Below are positions 18,201 through 31,156 of a DNA stretch of 64,000 nucleotides, piece after piece. The notes below the pieces were generated by a model. That model did not search any database. It saw only the letters and a list, made by a program, of their open reading frames with translations, and was not told where the DNA came from. The stretch is from Pocillopora verrucosa. Lineage: Eukaryota > Cnidaria > Anthozoa > Scleractinia > Pocilloporidae. Made by a program: the position numbers and the translations under genes. Numbering within the stretch: position 1 is the first letter of the stretch; each line of letters begins with the position of its first letter. The stretch lies in NCBI RefSeq assembly GCF_036669915.1, contig NC_089321.1, forward strand, positions 11,833,914-11,897,913. Direction: 5' to 3'.

Positions 18201-21082
18201 CTTTAATCTGACATGCAATTATTGTATGGTAAGGAAATCAGACATTGCTCAAAATGGAGCTTTTAGCGTTAAAAAACTTAATATCAAGTTAATATCCTGC
18301 TTTCTTATCCTCTCAGTTTCTTGAAACTGTTGTTAACTTAAACAGAATTTAGACTAACATAGACTATTATTGATGGTTTTAGACCCAATTTTTCAAACCT
18401 TCCAAGACAAGCCAATTTCCTTTTCCTAAGAGGTTCACAAAATCTAGATTTCAATGAGTTGTCCAAAGTACTCCACACAAGCTGTATCTCGGACCTTACC
18501 CATACATTGCAATTATTAGATAATGGTAAGTAATTCATATGAATGTTAAAAGTATTGGTGTTCTCTTCAGACTTAAAAGACGAAGGTTGAGTCAGTTTCC
18601 TCACTTTCTCGCGCATCCACAGTAATAGCTCACAAAACCAACTCAAGACCACCAAAATTGGTCTGTTGTAGGCTAATATTATATTGGAATAATGTATTCT
18701 GAGATTTGCACAGTATATTTTGATGATTGTAAATAGCACACCGTACTGAACTGTGTTACTGGATGTTGAAAAAATGATTAGTGAAATTACTGACCATTAG
18801 GTAATAGTCACAGAACATTGTTTTTATTCTGGATTTAACCAAAACAATAACAAAATTCTCAAAGTGATTGGTTATCACCAGCCCAATTTGAACACCAGTA
18901 GGACAGTGTACACATCATGCTTGTAATTGGACAGTGCAATAGGACAGTTAAAGGGACAGTTATCATGTCATACCTGAGCAAGTGGACAGAATGAGTCATG
19001 TACATGCACTGTTGTCTTGCATTTTTGCCGAGTTAATTTTTTTTTTTTGTGTGCAAACGGTGTCTAGTTTCTTTTTCAAATTTTGTAATACTTTTGATTA
19101 ATTGGTAACAGGACTGCATGTCTTCCAATTCTGTCCGTAATCATACTTGTGTGAACAAATCAGACTCCCACTTTGCGATTGTCTAATCACTGGTATGATT
19201 AAAGACAGAATTGGACTACACCTGGTTCTATTACTATTATAGATTTTTCTTTCAATACCTCATTTGAATCTAAGTGTGAGGTTTCTGTAACCAAACCTTT
19301 GATACCTCGCATACCACCATAAACCTATAAAAAACAATTCAGGGCACCCTTATCAATGTCAATCTAACCTAACTTACTGCTAATTAAAGTAGTATGCATC
19401 ATAAAACATATAATTTATATCAATGGCATAAGATTTTATTGTTATATCATAAAAATTACAATTTACTAGGTTTAACCCCTGAACTCCCAATTGAGTGACC
19501 ATGGCAGAATTTCTCCATTCAGTATCAATACAAAATCACACAGACAAGTAATGAGAATAAAGAAAAATATCAATTTGAAGATTATCAGTTGATCAAATAC
19601 AAAATTCTCCAAGCCAACATCATAAGAATTGTATAGAAAACAGTCAGGAGAATTACTATTTTGATCCTGGGAGTGAAAGTGTTAAGTATTAGTAGAAGTG
19701 GTACAATATAAATGCTTAAATAGTTGTGTTAAGTTTAATGTTTCTGATTGAACAATATAATGTCACATTTAACAGCACCAGAAACCACAACCACAGCTTG
19801 CCCAAAATCCTTCCCTGATGTTTTGCTTAACATGTGAGCAACTGTTGTAATGATCAGATTTTAAGGATCAAAAAAGAGGTAAAATTTCCGCACAGCCCCA
19901 TACTTCATTATGCATTCAGTTCTTGAATAGAGAAAACAATGACTATAACAATACATTGCCATTGGGAAAACAGATTTGTTTTACAATAGCATGGGGCTGT
20001 GCGGAAATTTTACCAAAAAAGATAATAGAATTTGAGATGGACAAGCAAAATTGTGCAAGTTTAGTTACTACATCACCGGTAAATCAATCTCCAGTTGAAA
20101 GAACAATTTATCGAAACAATACTGACTAATATTCAATATTAATGATCAAATATCATGATAATTCGAGCTAAATTAATACTACACCAAAATAACAGTAAAA
20201 AAAACTTTCGATTCACTTTAAAAGTATGACCATTAGCACTAAATTCTACAATAAACCACAATCAGATTGCCCTCTCAGTACTCTGGTTCAACTATAGATC
20301 TAGGCATTGAACTAGAAGGAAAAAATTAACCGATGAACCTTTTAATCTATAATTTTTATATTAAAATCCAACACCAAACGAAGGAAAACAAACGGGGAAA
20401 CAGAGATCTTATAAGATGACTTTGGATAAGACAGTTTAAATGATAGTAAAAATAGGCCTTTATACCCTAACGTGACAAAAATCTAACAGAAAATGTGACG
20501 CAATTTCTTCAAATCGTGACATGGAGTGTGAAAAGTACCTGGTCAACTGTGTACTCCCCCAAAGATTTATCGCCGTAAGTTTTCCGGAATTCCGCAACTT
20601 CCTTCTGTTTCTCCGGGACTATGCGATACATTGTTTCTTTCAAGCTCTGGAAAAGAAAATTAACGGATATTTTTCAAGTTACGAATTGCCAGAGAAGAAC
20701 GAAGCGAAAGTTTCCAATTAATTATAAGGAAGTCAACATCACTATTCAGAGTGATAGGATATTAAATGGGACGTACCAAAGTTTGAGCTTGCGTCGACTG
20801 GAGTCGTACCAAACTGCCTATCAGCCCTTGTTGAAGAGTTTGCTACATAATAATTGCAAAACAAAGTAAAAAAAATACAGATATTGGTAACAACGATAAT
20901 GGAAACTGCTAACGGCGTCTCTTGTTATCACATGCAGTACACGCATGTTGATTCGCAAAGTACTCATTTTTTAGAACAGATCTGAGGAACATAATTAGAC
21001 AACAGCGAGTTGAGACTGTAAAGAAGCTTACCGTTGTCTGTCCAAGTCTGGAAAACTGTTTCCACGTTCTTAAAACATTCAT
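12873..21082 (-). CDS. CS: Citrate synthase, mitochondrial
   Basis: Condenses acetyl-CoA and oxaloacetate to citrate, the first step of the TCA cycle, in the matrix. Ten coding exons: 21082-21032, 20646-20539, 19324-19259, 18149-18108, 17618-17529, 16299-16111, 15160-14834, 14065-13967, 13787-13575, 13037-12873. Every junction is phase 0 with GT-AG borders; total 449 residues (human 466). The catalytic triad is visible: His286 in HGLANQ, His332 in [13 protein letters not shown] and Asp387 in NVDAHSG. Residues 1-35 ([17 protein letters not shown]...) form a basic presequence. It shares a 285-bp upstream region with the divergent amino-acid transporter and converges on HSPE1. Its introns hold several MITEs and a tRNA-like sequence. 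No lesion was seen. Confidence 0.97.
14336..14535. repeat. Intronic MITE, family B
   Basis: About 200 bp between CS exons 7 and 8, running from 'cccatgagtgaccaagac' to 'gggagtgaaagggttaa'. The ends are related in inverted orientation (GAGTGACC / GGGAGT...). It is homologous to 19,471-19,685 and to the reverse of 24,737-24,945. Confidence 0.65.
15259..15287. repeat. (AAT)n microsatellite
   Basis: A run of about nine AAT units in the CS intron between exons 6 and 7. Confidence 0.85.
15464..15535 (-). repeat. tRNA-Thr-like sequence (SINE or tRNA pseudogene)
   Basis: On the minus strand 72 nt fold as a tRNA: acceptor GGCTCAT with AAGGGCC (six of seven pairs), D arm AGCTCAGTTGGTAGAGT (A box), T arm GGTTCAAATCC (B box), and loop CTGGTAT giving anticodon GGT. 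The anticodon stem has one mismatch (A-C). It sits in a CS intron and is followed by an A-rich stretch on the plus-strand side, so a tRNA-derived SINE is as likely as a functional tRNA-Thr gene. Confidence 0.5.
16855..17050. repeat. Family A MITE copy in CS intron
   Basis: Contains the family A block order 'tgttctctatacatttcctaaggtgc', 'ggagaattt', 'caatcatgagc' and 'tgtgatctaggggtta', as at 31,956 and 52,551. The right end is diverged. Confidence 0.55.
19081..19245. repeat. Palindromic MITE, family E
   Basis: Inverted arms around a short centre: 'ccaattctgtccgtaatcat' at about 19,118-19,145 and its reverse complement 'tatgattaaagacagaattgg' at about 19,194-19,216, extended outward by 'ggtaacagga' against 'ctggttctatta'. 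A relative at 52,490-52,865 carries a nested insertion; a half copy lies at 40,545-40,610. Confidence 0.65.
19471..19685. repeat. Intronic MITE, family B
   Basis: Begins 'ttaacccctgaactcccaat' and ends 'gatcctgggagtgaaagtgttaa', so its ends form imperfect terminal inverted repeats. It is the most complete plus-orientation family B copy in the window. Confidence 0.7.
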
Positions 21083-21367
21083 TTTGAAAACTAAATCTTA
21101 GCGATCCACTCCAACTCTAATCCCTTCCTCTCCGACCAAGCGACTGTGCGAGGTAGACGTCATAAGAAACGGAGAGGGACTACGTACTAGTGGTGATTCA
21201 ACCGGAGAAGATCTATTTCCTTCCTGTTACCTTATATGTCACTTCCGGAATAGTTACGGCGAAGTACACCGCGAGCGTGACTCTGGAATCATCTTTTACT
21301 GTGAGACGAAGGCGGGAGAGGGACTGTGAAAATTATACGAAAAATAACTTCATTAAGTTGAATTTAA
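21083..21367. promoter_or_regulatory. Divergent CS / amino-acid transporter promoter
   Basis: The two start codons are 285 bp apart on opposite strands. The interval contains CACTTCCGGAA ending at 21,250 (ETS/GABP core, a motif known at many mitochondrial-gene bidirectional promoters), a second CCGGA around 21,202 and GACGTCAT at 21,156-21,163 (CRE-like). The motifs are seen; their use is inferred. Confidence 0.6.
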
Positions 21368-24300
21368 ATGGCGGAGGAAAGTAAAAAAGTTCAACTAAAT
21401 GTCGAAGAATCTGCTGTAAACCTAAGCACGTAAGTTCCTTGTATTTTTGTTGTAAATTGTGTTGGTTGATTTTATCGCGCTTAAATAACACTTCATTGTG
21501 TTTTAGACATTCTTAAATTTCTGTTTAGCTCCAAGGAAATCATCCTATGTAAACAGATTTTATAGAATTATAACTAAAAATGATGCTTCTGTCATTAATT
21601 CTGTACTTGGAAAATGTCGATTTGTCGCTCTTCAGCTATAATCTACGTAATGCATAAATTTGTGTAATCGATGATTGCGCAATGGATATCGTCCGTCGAG
21701 GAAGTAACGCAATCGATATTTTGTGCTGCAGTTGATTAAGTAGCTTTTGAAAGCTTCTATTGTCACTTGAGTGGATTTTGATGTTTTTTTTTTCAAGAAG
21801 TTACTTGGTTTTTCACAACTATAGTCATTGCAAACATCATAAAACCCTGCAGGCGAACTAGAAAGGATTAATCTATAAGATGTAATCTTGGTGAAAGTAA
21901 GGCACAATTATGACCTTATCACTAAATTTAGAATTTCTGGATAAATTTACGGACACCACATACATCGAAATTAGCTTATGAGGCCCAGAGAATTTGTGAG
22001 CTCCTATCAACTAACCAACCCATCCAGATAGAGAATCTGTCTGGGTGGTTACAGACGAACAACTCAAGCACTATAAAAAGATCTTGGTAAAAGATTCTTG
22101 CTGACACAAGTTTATAACCCTAAGACCCTCCCTTCCCCCTAACCCCCTCCCCCCTCTCCCACGATGATGTCCTTAGAATGTACAACCACTAAATCTCCTG
22201 GTCAGATGAAGACTAGCAGTGTACAGTCAAAGTGTCATGATCTACCACATATCAAGTGAGCAGCTGGTTGAACAACAAACAACAGCACCTCATTATTAAC
22301 TGTATATTTTCAATGTAGTGATTACTCAGAGATTGAAGACAAAGATGAGGTATCACCTCTGAATGAATCCAGTCCATTGATCCATGCTGTAAATAGCAAC
22401 TCTGAACATGAAAGAACAGGAACTGTGTTTTCATCAATATTCACTCTTGTTTCAACCATGGTTGGAGGGGGAATTCTTTCATTACCATTTGCATTTCAAG
22501 AAGGAGGTTTTATCATTACATCTATAATCTTATTCTGTGTTCTTATGGCATCCACTCATGGGGCATTTCTCGTCATAAACAGTAAGAGATACTGTCAAGG
22601 GAAAATAACAAATATTGAAGATGTTGCTAATATTGCTTTTGGAAATAAGGGAAAGGTATGTTTAATTGTTTCATCTTGATTATTCAAGAATTGACTTATA
22701 GTAGAAGATAAAAGCCTAAGTGAACAAACTATTTGATTAAATTACAACTAACCAGAGTAAAATTAACATCATATGGATTGATGATATAAGTAAAGATGGT
22801 GAATTTTTAAGCCTGGCCCTGGTTGATCAAAGAGTGGATTATGGTATCCACTGGATAAATCTCTATCCAGTGGATAGCATAGTATGTTTTGTTGACACTT
22901 ATCAGCTGGATCGCGATTTATCCATTGGATAGCATTATCCACTGTTTGAACCAGTAGGCCTATTCCTCAAAAGTTCAGGTAACTCAACAGGCCCAAAACC
23001 ATATTTTGAAATAAAAATTAAATCAGTAGAGAAGCAGCTTCTGGCACCCTAACCAATCCATTTTATTTCTTTAATTGATAGTTTTTTTTGTATCATTTTG
23101 AAACCTTTAAACCCCAATCTGGAATGAAAATAAGATCAGCTGTACAAGCCTATTAAGTTACTGAGACTTTGAGAAATGGGCTCTGGTGTTTTAAGTGAAA
23201 GGAGAGTAAGTCAGTGAATGATTCAGGCACAGAAAAAAAACTCCTTGTGTTTCCAATAGGAGTTGAACCTACAACCTTCCAATTAGTACTTTGGATGTTC
23301 TACCACTGACTTATTGGAAACTCATGGCAGACACTGGGCTATTTAACTAGATCCATGGTAACAAACTTCCCACATACTGCTAGAATAAGAATGTTGATTT
23401 GTGATGCCCATGCACAATGATTTGTGAATGAAGATCGTGAATTTTGTCTTTTTTGAGCATCCAAAGTACTTGTTATCTGTAGTAGGTTTGACTCGAATTC
23501 TTCCATCACGTAATGTAAGTGAAGATGGTGAATTTTTTTTTTGAACGTTAAAAGTACTCATCGTCTGTCGCAGGTTGACTCCCATTGGGAACCCTTGGAG
23601 TTCTTTTTCTCCAACTCACATCTTGAATTGTATGGCAGACAGTAAGGAATCTGTCTGCCATACAATTCTTTTGATGTCAATTTGGAGAATTTGGTATTGG
23701 ATCACCTAATTATCTACTAATTTGTGTGGCATTTTTCCACACATGTTGGAGGGGACTTAGTCAGTGACATGGCCTCTCACTTTTTCAGGCATCTGAAAGA
23801 TTCTCCACACTGTCTTGCTTTGTGTTCTACAGATAACTGCCATGTTTTAGATCACGCCTCTACCGGCTTTCAGCTTAAGATAAAAAAGGCTATTCATATT
23901 CAAAGAGAACAACCATCCTTGAATCAGCAATTACACCATGTAAATCTAAAACTATCTTTTTAATTCTCACCCTTTCATGCTTTACCTCTTTTCTTGTTGT
24001 CACTATTTATCATAATTAGCATTGTTCTACTTACTATATAATTCAACTTTAAACGCTTTGTACAGTAATTAACTGAAGATGACAGAAGTTTCTGTCAAAA
24101 CATGTTTTACAGACTCAAAAGTTTTGTTGCTTTCTTTTAATTCAAATTTATTTATTCTTATCACTTTTCTGCTTGATCAAGTTGTGTTAAAAAATTTTTA
24201 GCCAACACTGGACTATTTTCAACACTTTGTTTCTCTAATCTCACCTGAGATGCTACATGCTACTTTCAGAGAGTCGTTCTCTAATTTTACCCCTGAAACA

Positions 24301-27300
24301 CACACTACAAAAACTGTGTGGTCTCTGATATACTATTCATATAAGAAATACTGTTCAGTTCTTCTCTTACATAGTCACATTGTATGGAGAAATTCTGTTT
24401 TGGTCACTCATCAGAGTTACAGGGCTAATTGAGTTCATACTTGCTTCTAATGACACTATTTCTTTTAATCAGATGTATGGTGATGTCAGATGTAAATTGA
24501 TTGTTCTTTGTTTTCAGATTCTTACTCAAATGGTCATTATTGTAACACTGTTTTTATGTTCAGTTGCATACTGGATTCTGATCACAGACCAGGTTAGTGT
24601 TGCAGCAGTTTAAGTTTGTTAATTCTGAAAAAAAAAATTACAGATCTATCAGTAGCACGTCCTATTGTTTGTCCTTGTTGTTGTTCAAGTATTCAGAGAT
24701 AAGATGATTTTAGACCCAAGAACCACACCTTTTAACTCTTTAACTCCTAAGATCTCAATAGTAATTCTCCTTACTGTCTACCATACAGTTCTCCTGATGT
24801 TAGTTTGGAGAATTTGGTATTGGATCAACTTTTAATCCCTTAACTGATATTTTTCTTTATTCTCATCACTTGTCTGCTTGAAATTGTATTGATATTGTAA
24901 GGAGAAATTCTATCTTGGTCACTCATGGGAGTTAAGGGTTAAATATCTGATATGAAAAAATTGATGACAATTTAAGCAAGTAAATCTTTATTTCAGTAGT
25001 CAAGACTGTGTCCCCCCTTATGGCCTAAGGGAATTGAACTACAATAATTCTAATAACAGAGATTTAAAATACTAAAATATCAAGATACTAAGGACATTAT
25101 AAAACTTAAGATCACATAGGTCTTAGAATCACGTTAATAAAAACTAGGATATTCTGTCAGTTTTAAAACTATCAGGTGTAAATTTACACATATGCAATCA
25201 AAGTAGTTTCTTCTAAACTTCTTTAGATTGGTGGAATAAACAAATTTGAGTGGTACAATGATTGAAATTTTTGTGAATCAAGGTAAAAAAAATTATAAAT
25301 GGCAAGGAACCTTATAAGGACCAGATCTACATTTTCTCTCTTTGGAAGAACAAATAAAAAATTAACAAATTTTTAAGCCTGTTTTTGAATTATGCAATCA
25401 TTGAAGAGCCAAAGATTTCTGGAGTAAGAGAATGGGAGAGTATCAAGTGAGTCTTTAAGCCAGGTCTGGACTTCATCTGCTTCTTATTTAACAGATAGCA
25501 TAATGTGGTTAACTCTTTAACTCTTAGAGGTGATTAACATGTGACTTCTCCCTATAATATCCATACATTATTCAGTAGGCAGGTAATAAGAATATCAAAC
25601 TTATCAGGTTAAAGTTGTTATCTTGATCTAGCACCAAATTCTTGCAGCTATTTTACAAGGAAATGTGTAGCAGCTAGAGGGGAGAATTAACAATCAGATC
25701 CTTGGGAGTTAAAGGGTTAAGAACAAAAAAGTGGCACTTAAGGCACAGCTAAGTGTGTCGCTGGTGTTCTTACCACAATTTGAAATCTTATTGTGATTAT
25801 TCCATGGCAACATGGAATAATAAAGAAGCAAATGTTCCTGGCCTTCAATAGCTTGTGAGTAAGAACCAATCAAATGTGTCCTTAATTCAGCTTCTTTTAT
25901 AAAAAATTATTCTAACTTATTCCATAGATTGAACCAATAATTGTTCTGCTATGTGGCCATGATTCCATCTGGTCAAAAAAGATTGTTATATTGACTATAC
26001 CAACAGTGGTCATCTTTCCAATCACTCTGCTAAAAAGTATGAGTGCACTAAGGTTTACCTCAGTTTTAAGGTAAGGAAAAGAAAACTTTACATTTCTCAG
26101 TTTTGATATTTTATTTAATTGGTTAAACTATTTCATTGCTTATCATGTTAATATCTAAAAGAGTTGTAAACAAGAAAGTTAAGCAAAGATGAAGTGCAGA
26201 ATACATCCTCTCTGTAGTGATTAAAGTGTATTCCTCTGCTCTACTACCCCTGTTTTGCAACACTGTTGTTGGAAGAATTGAATCCACCACTGTGGTCACT
26301 GTCAGTCAGGCATTTATACCATGCGAGTGAATCAAAAACTTAAAATTGACCGATGCAATAGCTTAAATGATAATGATATTTTCAGTTGCAGTTTGTTATA
26401 TCAGTCAGCTATATCTTTTAAATCTCCTCAGCGTCATATGTGTAGTTTTTCTTTCCGGAGTCGTTATTTACAAGTCAATCATAAACGACGTTGGAGGGCC
26501 GGTCGATAATCCTAAAAACCCACTGCGATGGTGGCCAGATGACTTTGGCGGGCTTCTCACAGCTATCTCCATTGCTGGCCTCACTTTTTCATGTCATTTC
26601 AACATCCTACCCATGCATGGAGAGCTGCGATATCAAACTCGTGCAAACAAGAGAATTATTTTGTATACAGCCATGGGGATCACTTATACTCTCAACGTTC
26701 TTGTCAGTTTCTTTGGATTTTTTCAGGTGAGCTAAATTGTTCTGCAGTTAGATTAACAAATTGTGTTTTTAAGATGAGGTTTGAATGTGAAGAAACTTGG
26801 TCAATTTTTCTGGCGCAAACGTTTCTTCACTGTCTGGTAGTTTTGCTTGCCTTATTTTTCCCTGAGTTCCTGCGCATTTACCGAATAAGAATCTTTCATG
26901 ATATCTCTCACTTAGTACGTGCTCGCTATGATTGGTCAATTTAGCGGGCTGTGTTTCGCTGTAAGGCCTGCTAAATTCGAAAGTCTATTAACCCCACCCT
27001 CTCTCTCTCTCTCTCTGTTTGAACCCAGAGATATGCTAAATATCTTACTAACCTCGCTTCCTTGGTTCGTACTGTAAGTTACGGAATCTCTCGTTTTCAG
27101 CTCGGATTTACACCAAAAAAACTGTCTTATGTTACTAGTGACTAAGTCGTGTTTGTATTGGTCAGTTTTGCATCTGATTAGCTGAGAGGCCGCAGCGAGT
27201 TTTCTATACCAGTGGCAGGAAAAAGCGAAGCAAGCCCAAAGCTTTACTGGAATACTTTTCAATTCTTGATTCAAAATAGCTATTGTAACAGCTGAACTTT

Positions 27301-27774
27301 TTGTTTGCAGTTCAGACAGTATACTGACCAGGATATCACAAGAAATTATCCGCATGATGATGTCCTCGTCAATGTAGGACGTGTGGCTTTAGCGCTAACA
27401 CTTCTGCTGAGTTTTCCACTGCTTATCTTCCCTTGCAGAAACGTTATTAACCGGGTATGATAGAAAACATGTTATTTCCTTAAAGTTAAGTGGATAATGT
27501 CCGTCTTGCTGAGTTGGAACGAGTTATGTCTAGACCACGGGCTCGCGGCCATTGTTAGTTGCATGCTATTTTCAAGATTTTATTCTGTTGAAAGAAAAAT
27601 TTTCCCAAAATATTTTGTTTCTTTATCGAAAGGAGAAGTATGCTAACCAAACCGTATGATTTTTATCTTCGCAAAACTTGTATTGCGTATTAGGTAATAT
27701 TTACCTGGATGGATATTAAATATGTTGATAAAGTTAACTTACTAAAATAAAATTATTTGATATTCTTCTTTTTA

Positions 27775-27817
<43 letters not shown>

Positions 27818-29301
27818 CATCATCATCATTTCTCTTTTCGTTTCTCGTAACAGTTAATTTGGCGGATAGAGTCCAAAACTCTTTTCCAGTCCCAGCCGTC
27901 TATGACGACTCGCTCATGGGAGTACTTTAGCAACGCTACAGGTACAGGTCCTTCTCAGTTAATGTGGCTGATAGAGACTGGGCTCCTTGTCTTCATTGGT
28001 TACATTTTGGCGTATTACATTCCTCAAGTAAGTTGAATCTCCTGAGTTTTCTTCCGTTGTAATAAGTTGCTTAAGTTCTATAAACTAAATTCGTCCTTGA
28101 ATAAAGGGGGTAAGTTTCTAAAGAAACCGTGGTGCTGCGTCGGTGGGGAGTATAAGAACGTAATTTGGTTTTATCAACTAAGATGATGATGTAATTGGCC
28201 ACCATAAAGAGTTTCTAAAGCTGAAACTAGAAACTTTTTAGGGCAGCCAATTTACGTTGTTAACGCAGTTGATATAGCCAAATTATCTTCCATTCGCCCT
28301 TGGTTATACTTCTGATGCTCGTTTACACTTAGTAGTTACTAATTCGGAAAACGAGTCGTAGCATAATTTATATGCGTAGCGGTTCTTTAATAAACTCTTA
28401 ACGACTGGTCCGAGCTTGCCTGAGTTGGAAATCTACTTTTCCCGGAAAACCGGACGGGTTTTAATTTTGTTTTCTAAGAGGGAGCCGAGCGAAACATTGA
28501 GATTCAAGAGAAAAAAGTAATCTGTTTCCCGATTGGCCAGTCATCAAGGGACTTGTTACAAACTCAACGAAGACATCAGAAGCTGCAATGTAAAAAAAAA
28601 GTCGAAAAATTATTGATAAATCACATATAAGTCCATAAGACGGTAAATACCCCAATGCTTAAGATGTCACTCCACCTTTGATCACATCCTGTTCACGTGC
28701 AACGACAGCCGTCGGTCAACATTCTCCGGTAAAAGTACACTGTTGCCCTCTGACGTCGTTGATTTTACTAAATTGCCTGCTCGGACTTTTGACCGGAAAC
28801 TCTTTCATTGTTGGATGTCATGTGACTCCAGAATGAACGATGAGAACGTGCACTGGGGAAATAGAATTCCAGTCATACAACAACATCACCTACTGAGTGT
28901 ACTTTAGATCTATGTGCCCCCTAGCAATCAGTCCTTCTTTGGATCCATGACGTAATCATGCTTATGTCGAAATGAAACCAAATAAGGTCATTGTGCTAAG
29001 TGACTGAATATCAAGATATAATTATTTTCCTTGTCTTTGTTTTCAGGTTGCCATGGTTTGGGGATTCGTCGGTGCAATTGGGACCACCATTTTAATCTAC
29101 ATCCTTCCGCCAGCGTTTTACCTGCGCGTGCGCCTTCACCCACCTCGACCAGACCTTAAACAGATAGCGGCGTGGGGCCTAATGTTAACAGGATTTGCTG
29201 TGCTTGTCGTATGCACCTATCAATCATTTGCAAACGTTATCGATCCTATTCCAAAATTGGTGCGGCCGCATGACCTTAGCAACCAAACAACATCTGGATA
29301 A
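21368..29301 (+). CDS. SLC38-like amino-acid transporter (Aa_trans family)
   Basis: Polytopic membrane carrier of the amino acid/auxin permease superfamily (SLC32/36/38, Pfam Aa_trans). Coding exons: 21368-21429, 22319-22655, 24518-24592, 25928-26070, 26432-26726, 27311-27454, 27854-28027, 29047-29301. Phases agree at every junction; 494 residues. A hydrophilic N-terminus of about 50 residues precedes TM1, whose VSTMVGGGILSLPFAF is the family hallmark (glycine-rich unwound TM1). Later hydrophobic segments include MVIIVTLFLCSVAYWILI, IVILTIPTVVIFPITLL, VICVVFLSGVVIY and the two in the last exon. GGLLTAISIAGLTFSCHFN also fits the family. The exact SLC38 member and substrate cannot be assigned from sequence alone. 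It is divergent from CS. The start ATG has GCG next and fits the phase of exon 2. Confidence 0.88.
22838..22955. repeat. Palindromic element 'tatccactggata'
   Basis: Repeated direct and inverted copies of 'tatccactggataaat' and 'atttatcca(t/g)tggata' make a fold-back structure inside the first large intron of the transporter gene. No coding content. Confidence 0.55.
23250..23320 (-). repeat. tRNA-like sequence (probable SINE head)
   Basis: The minus strand shows a perfect 7-bp acceptor stem (TTTCCAA/TTGGAAA), A box AGTCAGTGGTAGAAC and B box GGTTCAACTCC. The anticodon arm TCCAA...TTGGA encloses an 8-nt loop, one more than in a functional tRNA, so this is judged to be a tRNA-derived repeat. 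It lies in a transporter intron. Confidence 0.5.
24737..24945. repeat. MITE, family B (reverse orientation)
   Basis: Runs from 'aactctttaactcctaagat' to 'cactcatgggagttaaggg' and is the reverse complement of the copies in the CS introns. A shorter related piece lies at 23,621-23,710. Confidence 0.7.
25511..25722. repeat. MITE, family C
   Basis: Runs from 'ttaactcttagaggtgatta' to 'ccttgggagttaaagggtta'. The ends are imperfect terminal inverted repeats like those of families A and B; the interior differs and matches 7,575-7,742. Confidence 0.7.
27775..27830. repeat. (TTA)n/(TCA)n microsatellite
   Basis: About 14 TTA units followed by TCA units, in the intron just before transporter exon 7. 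Confidence 0.85.
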
Positions 29302-31042
29302 ACATCCACGTGTTTTTGCCGCAAAAGACACCAGAAGTATCCCTGCTTTAGTATTGCACGACAGCCTGAAAATGTCACGTGAAGAACTACAACGTCAAGC
29401 GACTGAGAAACTTCATCTACAGCTCCATGTGAAGTGGCTGAAGGATACTTTTTGATCGTAAGAGAACGTAGAAAATCATGAACGAAATTTTCCTTATTCA
29501 GTCTTCAACTCCATGAATTAATACTTTACGATGGGAACATGGTAACACGCGCATTGAAAATTTAATTTAAAGCATTTTCAATTGAGTGTCGAAAGTAATC
29601 TGGAACAGCTTTGTGTTTGCTTTACTTCGCTCTGTGATTGGTCCAGAAAACTCGCGACACTAGCTAAACCAATCAGATTCGAACTAAAACCAATCACGAC
29701 TTGGTCACCCGCGTTTCCCAGCGCTTTAGACAGTTCTGTGGTATATTTATTTGGGTTCTCATTGGCTCTAAAAGGTATTTTACTTTCCTCTGATTGGCTA
29801 CTGTGATTGCGTTGGTTTTGGTTTTATGACACTCAATCGAATAGCTTTCTATTTTATTTAAATATTTAAATTTATCCAAATTTTACAGCGAAATCAAGGT
29901 TTTCTTTTTTGTAAGGTGACTTGATACACTTTAACTTGATACACTTTCAATATTTCAATTTGACATGAAGTAAGAACTGTTTCCAGAAATCATTCAGAAA
30001 TTATTTGGTTGCGTTACGATAAAATTTATCAAGGCTCTGTAGTATTCCCCCCCCCTCCCTCTTTGGCAGTCAGTTTTCTAATGACCCCCCCTCCCTTAAC
30101 GCAGCATCGACTGATTCCCTCCGTTCCCCTGAAAACCATGGTAATCCCCCTTTTCAATCTCCCGACCCCCTCCCCCCTCAGGCGGTAAATAGTGACTGGC
30201 CCCAACTATCTATTTCAATATATTAGCAACGAACATTATTTAAATAAAATATTGAAATATTAAATTATGATGCGTTCAAATTATTTTCAAAATAACGTAT
30301 GAAATTTTCTTCTGACGCATATTCTGACGCTTTTATCAACTTATACAAAGATATGTAATCCCGAATAAAATGCAATTTTTCCCCCTCATTTCCTAGATTA
30401 CATACCACACCGTGTAACGTTCATCATTCATAATTTGAATTTCTCGACAAATTGGCATCAGAGTCCTATTTTAAATCGATTGTCGCTTCTATTTATGTTT
30501 TTTATTTGGTGAAAGAAAAAATTAGCGATAGAATATGGCAATTACTTTTATGGACCAGCTAGCATGATTTAGGCGTTCAGTTGGTAAAAAGAAGCGCGCT
30601 AGTTACTGTATTTATTCCATTAAACGCCGCCCTAGAATAAACGCTGCGGCATGATACGGCGTTTAGTTGAATAATAGACCCGAAAAGCACACAAAGATCA
30701 TTGCTTCGATCGCGGTTGGAAATTTTGAGTGAACCAGACAATTTTTTCTTAATGTACCAGTTCTGATGTCGAGAAGGCACATCCGACATTGGATCTTTTT
30801 TCACTCTATGCATTGCAGTAGTATTAACATGCAAATTGTGAAATTGAGAACAATATGAAAATGACTTTTTAGACAAGCACTAAAAAATCTTTCTGGTTTT
30901 TTTTTTTTTTTTTTTTTAATTATAATGGTCAGTCATCATACTATTGTTTGCAGGAAATAAATTGGATTTTAAATAAACGCTACACTCGAATCACGAAAAA
31001 ATTTAATAAACGCCGCGGCGTAAGGTAAAGCATTGAAGAAGC

Positions 31043-31156
31043 GGAGGAGTGGAAAAAAAAAACAGAGAGGTTTGGGTCGGGTCGCAAAATCATGTAAACG
31101 CCTGCAAGACTTTTGGACCCGTCCCAAACCTCTCCCGCTTTTTCACTCATACTCCT
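31043..31156. repeat. Hairpin-forming element
   Basis: Arms at 31,043-31,083 and 31,115-31,156 are reverse complements with few mismatches; the core is AGAGGTTTGGG(T/A)CGGGTC. The loop is about 30 nt. It is directly preceded by 'ttaataaacgccgcggcg', a motif repeated in variant form at 30,620-30,665, so it may be one end of a larger non-autonomous transposon. Confidence 0.6.
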
